Shown here: positions 1-11,400 of the stretch, piece after piece
How positions within the stretch are numbered: position 1 is the first letter of the stretch
Layout of the letters: each line of letters begins with the position of its first letter
Assembly (NCBI GenBank): GCA_964036155.1
Contig: OZ038423.1
Coordinates: forward strand, 23,265,249 to 23,329,248
Direction: 5' to 3'
Origin: Diploscapter coronatus
Lineage: Eukaryota > Nematoda > Chromadorea > Rhabditida > Rhabditidae
Length of the DNA: 64,000 bases
The notes under the pieces: generated by a model
What the model was told of the DNA's origin: nothing
Database searches by the model: none
What the model saw: the letters and a program-made list of their open reading frames with translations, nothing else
Made by a program: the position numbers and the translations under genes

Positions 1-582
1 AAAGATACCAAAATCAAACTGTAGCAAGTCGACATTCTGCTGAACGTCGACTGCGAACGTGTCCAGCTGACTTTTAGCAGCTTGACGTTCTCGGACTCTC
101 CTCAGCCAATCGTGGATAGATCTGCACTTGAACATCTGAACCTCAAATTAGATGGAAACCTTCAGCTTTAAATTTACCGTGCACGAATCGTCGCCGATAC
201 AACTCTTGCAGTGAACGATGAGAAGGCCAATCGTCTGCTTGCAAATCGCGCATTCGTACTTTGGTTTCTGAAAGTCATAGTTATATTTTGAGATTAACTC
301 CAGAAATACGAATGGATCAAAGCTTTGAGCCTAATAATTATTGATGCTAAAAAGTTATACGTTTGATGATTTTCTTACTTTGCATCGCCTAAAATGAGCC
401 ATAACGCGCTTCATCTTGTAGCAGGACAACCGAGGACAATCAACATCCTTGCAATTGCTCGCATGGAACAACGCCTTGATGACTCGCTGAAATAGGATTT
501 CCCTGGTTATTCAGCGAGTTCTTCAAACTACCTTGATTCTTTCCTCTCTGTCATTCGATGCGTTACTAGTCTCAGCTTCCAT
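1..582 (-). CDS. TAZ zinc-finger protein (CBP/p300 TAZ2-like), 3' end cut by window edge
   Basis: Exons in transcript order: 582-532, 486-379, 330-178, 135-<1. All junctions have GT donors and AG acceptors and the phase is kept, giving 149 visible residues. It starts MEAETSNASNDREERIK and runs straight into a TAZ fold. All three zinc sites are visible as H-x3-C plus a later Cys pair: HASNC with CPRLSC, HFRRC with CAIC, and HCKSC with the later DDSC and FKC. In CBP/p300 the TAZ2 domain binds transactivation domains of transcription factors; that role here is inferred from the family. Unlike its two neighbours there is no ZZ finger before the TAZ domain. The basic, Gln-containing tail (WLRRVRERQAAKSQL) matches the last TAZ2 helix. 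The stop codon lies outside the window. Confidence 0.75.
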
Positions 583-903
583 TTATTTCTGAAACTTGAA
601 GAAAATAAATCTCTGACATTGAAAGATATATAAATCAGGGCTTATAGTGTTTGACGCTGACACTCCAGTATCAGTGTCATAAAAGTGCAAAAAATGTTGT
701 CCTGATGCAAATATAATGTGGGACATGACCATTGCTTCGAATAAGAAAAGAGGCATGAATTTTAGTTAGTTACTTCGAACAATTTATTGAAACAAAACCA
801 CCGAAATTTGATTTTTACAATTTACCCGAAGAAGAAAATTTAAGGCAGCGATAATCAAGGTTTCAAATTCTGTTATAAGATTTTCAATTTCAATGAACAA
901 CAT
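583..903. other. Spacer between two tandem TAZ genes
   Basis: About 320 bp of AT-rich DNA upstream of the TAZ-only gene and downstream of the next paralogue. No ORF, RNA gene or clear poly(A) signal was recognised. Confidence 0.4.
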
Positions 904-1952
904 TCAGTCCATCTGACCAAAACAATCCGAAAACGACGGACTACCGTTATCCGTCTTCTTGGAAGGCACTTCTGGAAGAAGTCAGGTTCTATTTTCACTA
1001 AACAAAAGAAAACCTTCGTTTTGGGAATGCTTTCGTTTCCGATTGTGTTCAGCACCATTACAGATTTTGTTAACTTTCTCCAAAGACAGCTTCCTTCCCA
1101 ACTTCTCACGGATTTCGTCGCAGTACGGGAACTGACAAAGATTGTTGTAAAGTTTATTTTGAATGAATCACATTCTTTACCTGACAAGATGACTTCTTAC
1201 ATCGTCGGGCATGATAGCTGGACACGTTCATGTTTCTGCTGCATCTTTCGCAATTTCTGTTGGGAGCATTCTAAAATATAGGGCTTTCTAGAATGAAACA
1301 AGTCACAATCCACATACCCTGCATTCCTTGACATGAATGGCGTATCCCTTTGCTGACCTGCACCCAGAAACTCCGCAGGAATCGTTATTGCATGCAAGGG
1401 AGTGCTGTATGGTGTTAGCCAGGCTCTGAAACTCGTTGTGTCTATTCTCATGTTATGATGATAGTAGAAAGCAGACAAATGACGAAATGATAAAGGCCTT
1501 TTCCCTTGCATTATAATCTTATCTTATTGCCTTCAGGCCTATCCCAATATTAATATCGTCACACCGTCCATATATCAATTCTTCTTACCATAATAAGGTC
1601 GAACGACGGCGGCAGCGTGCAGATAACGCGGACATCCTTATCGATGTTCACCATCGGATGAGCCAGAGTCCGATCGATGCCCTTATAGTCGTGTCCGACA
1701 ACTTTAAAGCACTGCGAGCACAAGTCATAATTACTTCCACATCGAGTACATCGCAAATTCGCCCGCTTTTTGCATTTGCAGCACACATGATCGAACCCAA
1801 CATCGTCATTATTATTATCAAGTTCTGAAGAAAAGTAATTTGAGTGGGGAATATTACCGCGTCATGATTTCTGCCTATCAAACGAGATTAGTAGATTCGG
1901 AATAAATTCAGATTCTAATTTTCTCGACAAATTTACCTCGATACTGGAACAT
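904..1952 (-). CDS. Stand-alone ZZ + TAZ zinc-finger protein, copy A
   Basis: Exons in transcript order: 1952-1937, 1824-1589, 1425-1318, 1270-1181, 1131-1014, 971-904. They join in phase to 211 residues ending at TGA 906-904. Residues about 18-55 form a ZZ finger (CCKC, CTRC and LCSQC pairs, then two His). Residues about 91-165 form a TAZ domain with all 12 ligands: HSLAC/CGVSGC, HVKEC/CERC, HARRC/CQFPYC. ZZ followed by TAZ2 is the order at the C-terminal end of the CBP/p300 acetyltransferase module, but no HAT, bromodomain or PHD part is present. The tail is basic, then acidic/Ser-rich, and resembles copy B. The 16-base first exon (MFQYR plus one base) was chosen because it supplies the needed phase; it is the least certain part. 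Binding of transcription-factor activation domains is inference. Confidence 0.75.
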
Positions 1953-2500
1953 TGTCAAAGCTCGATGTTAATATTGATAGCAATTCAATATGATAGCATC
2001 ACGCTAATAAAACCGCTTGTGAAAAAGCGTGACGTTATCACACATTCAGAAAAGAAATCGATTTCGCGTATTGATAGGAAAATAATAGAAGCGTGTTTGA
2101 GAAGAATAGGAATGGCAATAATAAAGAACGAATGAAAGCAAAATATGAATGCTTTTCCACGCAGTTTACAACGTAACTCGAGAGCATAATTTATCCAAAG
2201 GAGTATTGCAAAACGTAGTGTTTGATAAATTTATTTAAAAAAAGATCAACTCAAATCTCAACAATTTATACGTAGAAGGAAATTTACAGAAACAGATCTA
2301 GGGAGGACGATCGTCAGAAACCCATTGCGACCTGCCCCCGTATATTTTCTTCATCTGACAAAAATGCTCCCTAGGTCTAACCGCATTATTTGAGGCTTTT
2401 TGAAAACAAAATCTCGTAATCATTCATTGGAAACAACGATTAGAATCTTTCAAAAATAATCACAAAAAGGCAAGTTTTTCATACTCGAGATTTAAAAATT
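1953..2500. other. Spacer between ZZ-TAZ copies A and B
   Basis: Holds the likely promoter of copy A and the 3' flank of copy B, plus a small inverted-repeat element at 2293-2378. A motif near 2158 (GCAGTTTACAACGTAA) resembles one near 4144 upstream of copy B, which suggests the duplicated unit included promoter sequence. Confidence 0.4.
2293..2378. repeat. Short hAT-type MITE, decayed copy
   Basis: Starts CAGATCTAGGGAG and ends GCTCCCTAGGTCTA, an imperfect terminal inverted repeat. Its left part (CGATCGTCAGAAACCC) matches the reverse complement of the right part of the element at 51972-52163. No flanking target-site duplication was found here. Confidence 0.55.
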
Positions 2501-3825
2501 TTAGGAAGCAGAACTGCCGTTCTCCGTCTTCTTGCAAGGCGCTTCTGAGAAGTCAAATTTTAATAGGGAAAAAATAAAATACTGCTCAATTTTTCCGAAG
2601 CTAAAAATCTACCTTCAGTTGCAGAACTTCCAGAATGTCTGCGTTTTCGATTGTTTCCAGTGGCACCGTAGATGCGCTTCGCCTTTTCCCAAGTCAGTTT
2701 TCGGCCCAACTTCTCGCGGATCTCGTCGCAATACGGAAACTGAAAAGTAGCATTTTTAGAATAGAATTCACTTTTGACAATTGATTAATTAAACAATTAA
2801 AATATTGATTGACTGTCCAACTAGTTTAAAGAATTATAATTTTTACCGAACAAGCTGAAGCTTTGTTGCAGTGTCGTGCGTGGTGCCGAGACGCGTTCAT
2901 GTATTTTCCACAATAGTCGCAGTCGGTAGACGGGACTTTCTGAGATTTTTCTAGGAATTCGGAGAAATTAGCTCATTTTATACAACTTTTAGATCGTGTA
3001 CGGTCAAACTTCCCGTATTCTATTATTTTGGAATATTTATCGATTCTGAAAGGATTGAGAAGAAACAACTCACATCGCATTCCTTGACGTGCTCAATATA
3101 GCGCTTGGCCTTTTGACATGTAGGCATTTTGCATTGATCCTCGTAGCACGTCAGACCGTGAAGCAGGGCGTTGCATTGGGACTGAAAAATGAATATTTAA
3201 AATTTTACTATTTTAGGCCAGTTTTTGTGATTTCCTGATAAAATACGAGAAATAAACGTGAAAAAAACTCACAACGGTAGATTCATAAGAATTGGTAAAC
3301 GTGTTGATAACTTCAACGTCGTCCTCAGTGCCTGCCATAGGATGAAGCATGACGGGATCTGAAATTTTTACCCATTTTCTATGTCTCAGAAAATCAAGTA
3401 TTTTATTTGATCAAATATTCAACTTAGTCAGTGTGGATTCCTCTCAAGGCATAAGGCAATTTTTAAAAATGATAAAAAAAAATTTTTCCTAGCCTTATTA
3501 TTCCCCACTAGGTGGGAGTCGGCTACCCTCAGCCCGTAATGGGACAGTCGGCCTATCCTAGCCACACAGGACTAGTGGCCCGACCCGAGGACAGACTGCT
3601 ATTGTGTGCAATAGCCGAGGGATTTTTAACAAGGGTAAAAATTGATTTTCTTTTATGATTTAAAGAAAAAATCAACTAACTCTCATCGATGTGGTCGCGC
3701 CTGTAGCGGTGGAAGCAGGGTACGCACAGATCGAAATCGCCATCGCACTCTATGCAGAAAAGCGATGCACGAGCCGTGCACCTACAGCACACGTGGTCGA
3801 AGCCGAGCTCGCTCTCGGTCTCCAT
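2501..3825 (-). CDS. Stand-alone ZZ + TAZ zinc-finger protein, copy B
   Basis: Exons in transcript order: 3825-3681, 3358-3273, 3181-3074, 2939-2847, 2739-2613, 2544-2501, giving 200 residues and a TAA stop. The ZZ finger occupies residues about 9-48 (CCRC, CIEC, LCVPC, paired His). The TAZ domain lies at about 85-155 with complete ligands: HGLTC/CKMPTC, HVKEC/CDYC, HARHC/CSFPYC. It is collinear with copy A over its whole length, including the C-terminal exon (EAPCKKTENGSS against EVPSKKTDNGSP), so the two are tandem duplicates. Copy B has an intron (3359-3680) between ZZ and TAZ that copy A lacks. The start is the first in-frame ATG, two bases after a TATTCAG acceptor, which would suit trans-splicing. 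An unseen short 5' exon, as in copy A, is an alternative. Function is inferred from CBP/p300 ZZ-TAZ2. Confidence 0.75.
3485..3632. other. GC-rich structured insert in the copy B intron
   Basis: About 150 bp much richer in G+C than the surrounding intron. It contains several short self-complementary segments: CCCACTAGGTGGG, GCTATTG(TGTG)CAATAGC and GGACTAGTGGCC-like sequence. It could be a short interspersed element or a structured RNA. I do not recognise the family. Confidence 0.4.
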
Positions 3826-3910
3826 TTCTGAATACGGAATTTTTGAAAGAGTTAGCTTGAAAGAATAAAAAATAGCAATTCTCGAAAATAAAATAAACAA
3901 GTGCCTAGAG

Positions 3911-4026
3911 TGAATCTAGAGCTGACAACTGCTATATGACAGAGGGTGTCTTCCAAGCGTTATTTCCCTACCCTTTCCTTAACTATAGACTCCGTCCTGT
4001 CATATAGTAACTGCCTCTAGGACTCA
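3911..4026. repeat. Imperfect foldback of about 115 bp
   Basis: The left arm around 3911-3951 (core ACTGCTATATGACAG) is repeated inverted in the right arm around 3987-4026 (core CTGTCATATAGTAACT). The arms are roughly 40 bp around a spacer of about 35 bp. It sits just upstream of copy B and may have displaced that gene's original first exon. Confidence 0.5.
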
Positions 4027-5278
4027 TTGCAATTCTGAAAAAAACTAAAAATCGAAAATACGGACGAAACGATGAAAAATAGAATAAGAAAGTGTTTATG
4101 AAAAGAAATGACGAAATTGAATTGAATAGATCAATTTTGGCGCGCAGTTTATAATGTAATTTCATTTCGTGTACAATTTTCTTCTGAAAACAATTTTTAG
4201 ATTGTTTGACATCTCAAAGAGTTTACCCACACTCCCCTGAACATTAGCGATCTTCCCAGAAACTAAAGTATCCCAGCAAGTGTATTTGCCGCCATTCAGG
4301 TTACATTTCCACAATATCATGTTCTTTAACAACGAAAACCAACGCCTTTAATCTATGCATTTCCGTTATAGGGCACCAAAAATTTGTATTTACTTCAATA
4401 ACAATGCATAATATTAAAATTACTAGAAGATAGATCGTCATTTATAGAACTCTATTTTAGTACATCGATATTTAGTTTTTAGTGAAACTAATTTTGAAAT
4501 AATAAAGCGCGTATCTATGGAATTTGACATCTCTCCGTAGAAATGTGTTATCTTATATCTAGAGTCCCCAAGCTCTGCTCCCTTACAAAATGCGTTTGTG
4601 GTAGAAACGTGCTAGTTAGAAACTAAAAATTTGGGAAGGGAGTACCCTTGAAACCCCGAATGTCTCAAAAATCCCGTCTAGATCGACAATAAACCTGATA
4701 AAATGGTCCTGTGCAAAAAACCAGACCGTAATTTTTGCGTCACGCAGTTTGCCAAAATATGTTCATTTCAAGCTACGAATTTTTGTAACTCTTTCGGCTA
4801 GGAAAACTTCTAAGTACGACAAAATGGAGCTTTTCAATGTTTTGTATACTTCTATCGATTTATTTATTTTTAAATAGAATTTCATGCTGGCAAATAAAAC
4901 GTCAAAGGTATTAGAATTATGTAAAATATGTGTAAATATCATAAAAATTTATGCAAATTACAACAATTTATTTAAACTTTGAAAATAATAACCGAAAGAG
5001 CGAAAACGTATGCGATTGCATGTTCAAAGAGATCATCGGTAAGGCGAAGTCGTTTCGAAATTCAATTAAAAAATAAAATATATTTGCAATATTTACATAA
5101 AAATTAAACTAATATTAAGTGCAAATATATCCTAAATAAATGTTTAATCTAGCGTTTCCTAAATATTTTTAAAAATCGATTGACTAGAAATTCGTTAGAT
5201 AATTCGAATCACTCATACAAAAATCGTATCACCGGTGTGCAAAATCGATAAATAAAATTTTAAAAATAATAGGGAAAA
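4027..5278. other. Intergenic region with a dispersed-repeat fragment
   Basis: No gene recognised. The stretch about 4565-4790 is a diverged relative of 55200-55460; the shared core is TCTAGATCGA followed by ATAAA, ATGG, TGTGC and CAGRC in the same order. The remainder is AT-rich. Confidence 0.35.
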
Positions 5279-6666
5279 TTATCGTCCATTATTGAAAATA
5301 CCGTAATCGTAATTCGGGCGGCCCGAAGAGAAACTGTCGATATATCCTTTGTGATGTCGCAAGGGCCTCATAGCGAATTTGACCTGAAATTTTTTGAATG
5401 ATGCGTAATTTCGAAGAAAATGAAAGCAAATATCGCAAAATACGTTGGATCATCTGATAAGTTCGTGAAATTCGATGATCTCAATAAGCTTATCTTCCTT
5501 GCCAAGACTAGAATGTGAAAAAAAAAACGTATTTGAATTTTTAATTCCAAGGATTTATCGGAAAGACTAAAAGTGCCACTTACCTCAGGTAAATTCTGCA
5601 TCCTCGAAATATAAGCGCTCATCCTTGGATAGTGCATTCCGGGGAATTGCCTTAAATCATAGCTTCGAAATGGCTTTCAAATTCAGCTTACCTAAACTGA
5701 CTTGTCGAAGTCAACGTCAATAATTCCAAGCGCTCCAAGAACGGCCATAGCATGTAGTCCGTATAACCAGGGTTTTTACCTGAAGATGACAACGTGAATT
5801 TAAAATGATAAAAATTAGCATACCTCCATAGTAGTTCTCTTTCAGCAAATTTTCGGCGTTACGTAATGCTTTATGCAAATTATTGTCCGTATAGCGTTGA
5901 GCGTTGGGTGAAGAAGATTTGAAAAAGTCAAAGAGAGCGTTGATCAGCTGAATAATATCAAGTTTTCTCTTAAGATTCAGAAGGTGTGAAGCGATAATGC
6001 AGAAAATTTTATTCTCAAAATTTCAAAAATCTATATTCCGTCGACCTCTCAAAAATGGAATCTATTTTCGTTTGACGCGCAATATATTGCTTATGAGTTA
6101 TTCATAAGTTGAAAAAATCTGTTCTCGTTCTTATTAAAATGACTAATTCCACATACCGGCGACAATCGTTCGAGCAGGATTTTCTGGACGGCTTTCTCGT
6201 ACGAGTCTTTGGGAAGTACAGCTGATGACGGATATAGATCATCCAGATACTCGACGATCACGTTGGATTCCCAGATCGTTCTGCCATTCAACTCTAGGGC
6301 CGGTACTCTTCCCAGTGGGGACTTTGTGAGATACCAATTCGGAGAGCGATCGGGATTAACATTTACTATCTAAACTATTCGTATTAATGATCTTCATGGC
6401 AACTATTTGGAACTCTCATAAAATTATCTAGTCAAAATGACTAAAAACGATGAGCTGAACATGGATTCATCAAGTTTTTTTTTTAAGTTTCTTCTTTCTA
6501 CTTGATGCTACAAATTTATGCATTTAATATATTTCGTAAAAAAAATTTTGAACCTCGACTGGAACCCCCTTCTTGGCTAGATAGATGACAACCCTCTGCG
6601 CGTAGGGGCAGAATCGCATCGAGTAGAGTCTCAGCTGATTCTTGCCGAGGGCCGGTTCGCGTGAGC
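5279..6666 (-). CDS. Omega-class glutathione S-transferase (5' end unresolved)
   Basis: Exons in transcript order: 6666-6554, 6369-6157, 5947-5824, 5779-5692, 5650-5584, 5383-5279 (TAA). The N-terminal thioredoxin-like domain carries [13 protein letters not shown], whose Cys is the active-site residue typical of omega GSTs, then LGRVPALE and [14 protein letters not shown], the glutathione-binding stretch ending with the conserved Glu-Ser pair. The helical C-terminal domain follows ([26 protein letters not shown]). Omega GSTs are cytosolic and act as thioltransferases and dehydroascorbate reductases; this is family knowledge. The first exon shown begins after a TTTGTAG acceptor and needs one base from an upstream exon holding the ATG, which I could not place. 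The acceptor before 5650 is AAG, not CAG or TAG. Length from the first visible codon is about 236 residues, close to the family norm. Confidence 0.85.
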
Positions 6667-7255
6667 CTACAAACCGGCGACTTATCAAACAGACACAGAT
6701 GATTTTTTGTCATCTATCGCCGATCATTACTTATGTTATTAGCGACGAAGCTACTTCTTCTTTGTTTGATTTCTTTGATACGGTCCGATCCGATCCGATT
6801 GGCTTGTCAGGTTGGATTGCTATTGATGTGTGGCAAGAAGGAATGCGAAAGACAATATTGAAAACCTAGCTCTAGAAATTTGGAAAAGTCGTAACATGAA
6901 AAATAAGATAGGCTAGCAAGGATATAGGGGAAATACGAACACTATTTTACATAATATTTCGTAAGTTACAGTTATGACTTTTCGAAGCTGCAATCTCGGG
7001 TCAAATTCAAGTAAACTTTTTTCTTCGAACTATTAATCAGGCATAGGTCCTTGATATGTGGTCGATATGATCAGAGTTAGTCTCGCTGATTGATTCTAGG
7101 GGAGACATAGGGATAAATAAAGATGGAGGGCACAAGAATGTGCACCCCGTGAGAGCGCACATATTGCCGGGTGCGAGAAACACTGCGCAAACACAGTGCA
7201 TCAAGCAGCATCATAGAGTCTAACGGCGAAGCGCGAATGATATTGCCGAAAATGC
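6667..7255. promoter_or_regulatory. Presumed upstream region of the GST gene
   Basis: Lies between the GST 5' exon and the 3' end of the next gene. It should hold the missing GST start exon and promoter. A relatively GC-rich patch at about 7140-7200 contains GCGCAC and GTGCGAGAAACACTGCGC. No specific factor site is claimed. Confidence 0.3.
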
Positions 7256-8437
7256 CTACAGATCAACACATATTATCCCTACACATCCTGTAAAAAACGC
7301 CATTTTTGTAATTTTTCTCGATACTCATTTGACTTTTTGCAAGAGCTCTAGAAGTTCGAAAGAAATGAAAATGCCGTATGTCTTCAGGCTCTCTATCATA
7401 AATGAGACTTTAGAGTAAGTAAAATTTACCTGGATGCAATATCGGCGAGTTCAAGCCCTTAATGCTAGATCCTGGCGTTGTGTAAGTGTTGAATCGTCCC
7501 TGTTGAGGTGGAGGAGTTTGGGACGGTGAATATGAATTGAAATTGTTGGAGCCTAAGACAAATAGATTTCGTGGTAACTTTGATATGAATACCAAATGGC
7601 GCCGTCGTCTGGTGGTAAAATGGTACGGCTGGCGAGAACTGTATAGGTTGAGAATTCGGGCTGTGGTGCTGCACCAGAGGCGGTTGGGTGAAGTGCTGAT
7701 AAGAAGATGCCTGGCTGTTGTAGCTGAAATTTTTTTCATTTATGTAGATTTTAGTGAATTCGACAGATAATTGTTGTCTCTTTCATTGATGTTTCTTCAT
7801 ATTAACCGATTGTTTGAACGAGTAACTAAGATGACAATCTATCGACCCTCAACACTAATTTCCGTCATTCACTGTCATTTATTCAAAATAGCGGATTTTT
7901 TCCGAAAAACGACAACAAAAGTGCCTTTATTATCAAACCTACTTCTTTGGTATGGATCCAGATGAGGCTGCCGGTGATTGCGATGGATACTGCAGAGGTG
8001 AATGCTGATTATACTGAGCCGGAGGAGGCCTGGGCTGCGGAGTGTTCCGAAATACGAATTGAGGATTGGCGTGGAATGTCGGGTACGATCGGAATTGATA
8101 CGATGTGGAGCTGTAGACTGGGAGGGCAGTCGTCGTGATCAGGTTGGGCGAGTCCATCTGGGCTTCGTACTACATGAATTTTACTAGTTTTTCTTTTTTT
8201 AGAAACCACAAACAATTTTTTCGTAATTCAAAAATAATGACAATAAAAGGAATAATAATTGCAATTTTATGAACGATTGTAATAGCAAGCAAGCTGAAAT
8301 TTCAAGACTGAATCAAAGTTTGAAGAACTTACCGTGAGTCCATGAAGTGAGTTATCAACGATGACATTTGCGAGATGTGACAAGAACTGGACACACGCGA
8401 CCGCCGACGTCGAGCAATTGCCCCGAGCAAGGGTCAT
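7256..8437 (-). CDS. Unrecognised Pro/Gln/Ser/Tyr-rich protein
   Basis: Exons in transcript order: 8437-8333, 8169-7943, 7723-7593, 7552-7430, 7287-7256, joining in phase to 205 residues. One base before the ATG is a CTTCCAG acceptor, consistent with trans-splicing. Residues 1-35 (MTLARGNCSTSAV, FLSHLANVIVDNS) look like a short helix. The rest is low-complexity: NTPQPRPPPAQYNQ, QYPSQSPAASSG, SYSPSQTPPPQQGRF. No enzymatic or nucleic-acid-binding motif is visible. The last 10 codons depend on a weakly supported terminal exon. The intron at 7592-7553 is only 40 bases. I do not recognise the family; a disordered regulatory or RNA-granule protein would fit the composition but is a guess. Confidence 0.55.
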
Positions 8438-11400
8438 TCTGGAAGTTTTTGAAATTAGAAAAGAAAATTTAGGATCTAGAAGTTGGGACAAATTATTTTC
8501 TGCTAAATAATGATCCATACATAGTTTAAACATTTTTGAAGATAAAAGATTAAAAAATTAAAGAAGTTTTTGAAACTTCAAGGGAAATATTTATGAGGTC
8601 GAGTGTCGGTGCAAACTAAAAGAACCCGGAATCGACCTATGCTTGTGGCATATAATACTCACAGGGCTGTGTATTAGTGAAAAGAAAAGATCGAAATAAA
8701 TAAAGAGGAAGAAAGAAATTATGTTTAGAGAGAGAGAGTGATTGCCCTTCAGGCATGTACACAATGCGCGCGACGAGAAAGTACTGCGCGCAGAAGAGAC
8801 GCGGAGAAAAATAAATATGGAAAACCGGCAGAGATACAGTGAAATTATGATGATAGAACTTCAACAGATTACCGAGCAGAAAGTAAGACGGAAAAATGAT
8901 TAATAATCTGGTAACGTCAAATAAAATAAAGGCATTAATGAGATCGAGAAATTTTTCACTATTACAGAAAAGTTGTTCCACAAACAAATAAAAAAGTACT
9001 TGGAAAAATCATACATTTTTGAGGGAAAATATTGAACCTACCTTCGACCCGGTATAATATGTATAGTGCAAATCATTTAGAAATTTTAGGCAACTTAGAA
9101 ATTTTGATCAAATGAACGTTGAAGTTAAAGGCTTCAAATTATCTCCCGATTGCTTGATTTCGGGATGTCTGTTCTCAGCGAATTGATGGGAAACACTAAA
9201 AAAGTTAACGAAAAGCGGCCGAAAATCAGTGTAATGGATTTTTCGGCAAAAATTGGGTAATTTATCTGCAAACGATGGCAGAAGCGACTTTGAAAGATTG
9301 CCGCCGAATGGCAGTGATATTGATGGATAGCGAATAAATAGGCCTATTCCAAGAAATTAATGGTCTTATCTATGGTATAAGAATATATTTCGATATTTTA
9401 TACTTGCTTGAAATGTAAAAAAAATTGCAGAAAATGCAATTTTGAGTCTATTTTTCGAATTAATCTTAACATGATATGCAATTTTGGATGACTTTCCATG
9501 AAATTTGGAATTTGATGAATTTTGAAGCTCTAGATCACTTTGTCGTTATCTTCCCCCTACAGTCTTTTTCCTTGCGCACTGTCTCGTTGCATAAAATTCG
9601 TCATTTTAGGCCAAATTTCAATATCTCAGGGAAAATTAACGATTTTGTCGGATTTCTTCACTAAACTAAGTTAAACTAAATTAATCTGCAATTTACGACC
9701 AACAGACGAAAAACGTCACAGATCACGACAGTAGGCAATCAGAACAAAAGCGATCAAGAATTAAAACAAGACAGGTCTAAAAATTGAAAAATGAATGAAA
9801 ATTGACTGATAAGTGTGGATACCCCCGCATAAATCAGAGCCAAGATGCTCCGAAAATTAAGAAATCCGACAAAATCGAGAAAAATGGGAAAAGAAAAAAT
9901 AAATTCACTCTAAAATCGGATGAATACGGTTTTTCTGATTTTCTAGTCCTCTCCTAGCTTCCCATTTTATATCGCCTGCGTGGTTTACAACGTAAAAAGG
10001 GGGATGAACGGCGTAGTATAGATATAAGCATGAACACCCGAAATTGCGCAATCGAGAGGATAAAGAAGATCAAGAGAGGATGAAACGCAGGGAGACATTT
10101 ACAAACATTGCTAAAAATGAGCACCTCTCATAGAGAATGAGGATCGTAGCAAAAATGTAAGATGATATGTTTCGCGTACGGACCACTTCGGGAGGAAAAT
10201 CGAGAGGTCAAACTTTTAAATTATTTTACGAGTGAATTTATGATTTGGTTTGTTTATAGTAAAAAATATTTACGAAATAACCGAAAGACGTATATTCCAT
10301 TATTTGAATTTATTTCTTTCAATTTGAAAAATCATCGACAAAAAGTTTGGACGCTCTTTACTTTCTAGATAGAGTTTACCATTTTCCAAAATAAATTTCA
10401 GTAAAAATTTTAAATAACGAGAAATTCTCGAAAGCTAAACTACTAATAACATGTGAGCGCTACAAATATCGTTGTGCCGAAAATATTTTCTTGCACACAC
10501 CGCCAGAAATGAATACGCTACCGACTTTTTACACTTCTCGCCTCGTAAAAGTTATAATAACAGAGAACGAGATTGAGCAGAGGATCACAACTATAAAGCC
10601 GGATATCAGTTTACCATGAAGATCTTGAATAACATCATGATTTCGGGGATCACTGACAAATAGCTATTTTTATTAAACTAGTGAATTTCATGTCAAAATG
10701 CTCATAAGATTATGCCGCTTATTTTGATACCGAACAGGCCATAATCAAGCTTTATTTTAATCAAGAAAATTGAAAAATAAATTTACCAAAGATTTTTAAA
10801 GCCCGAAAATTTGATTTCAATGCGATAGTTATTCAACTGGCGAAAAACTTCGAAATTTTATACCTAAAGAACAAAGTTATGCAGGATAAACAATAGTCTG
10901 ATTCACAGTGAGAATGAGGCAAGTCATTTATGGAATATGGGAAGACCAAGTTGGTAGTCAATTGAAAATGAATACAATAGCGACGGGAAATGCTGTCAAT
11001 AATTCAAACATTAGGTGTTTTATTGAGTCGTATCGTTCTGGTTGCTGAATCAGAATCAGGTCTGTTAAAAATTATTATTCATAGTTCGTGGAGCTCAGAT
11101 TTGAAATAAAGCTAGTCAAAATTATGATAATCGATGATGAGGTGAGATTTTTCGAATCTACAAATCAGAGTTGAATTATTTCAGTTCTTTACAAAATTTA
11201 CAAAGAATAAATTCCGATCAATAAAAGTTGAACGTATTGATGATCTGAATCAACTTAGATCGGGAAATAATGAAAGCGAAATAATTCTTCACGTCTCTGA
11301 TAGATTGTCCAAAAGAGTTCAATAGAAGATCACTATTCTCAAACATAAAAGCAAGAGACGGATGAACATCCTTAGATGAATAGAGATTAGAAAAATAGAG

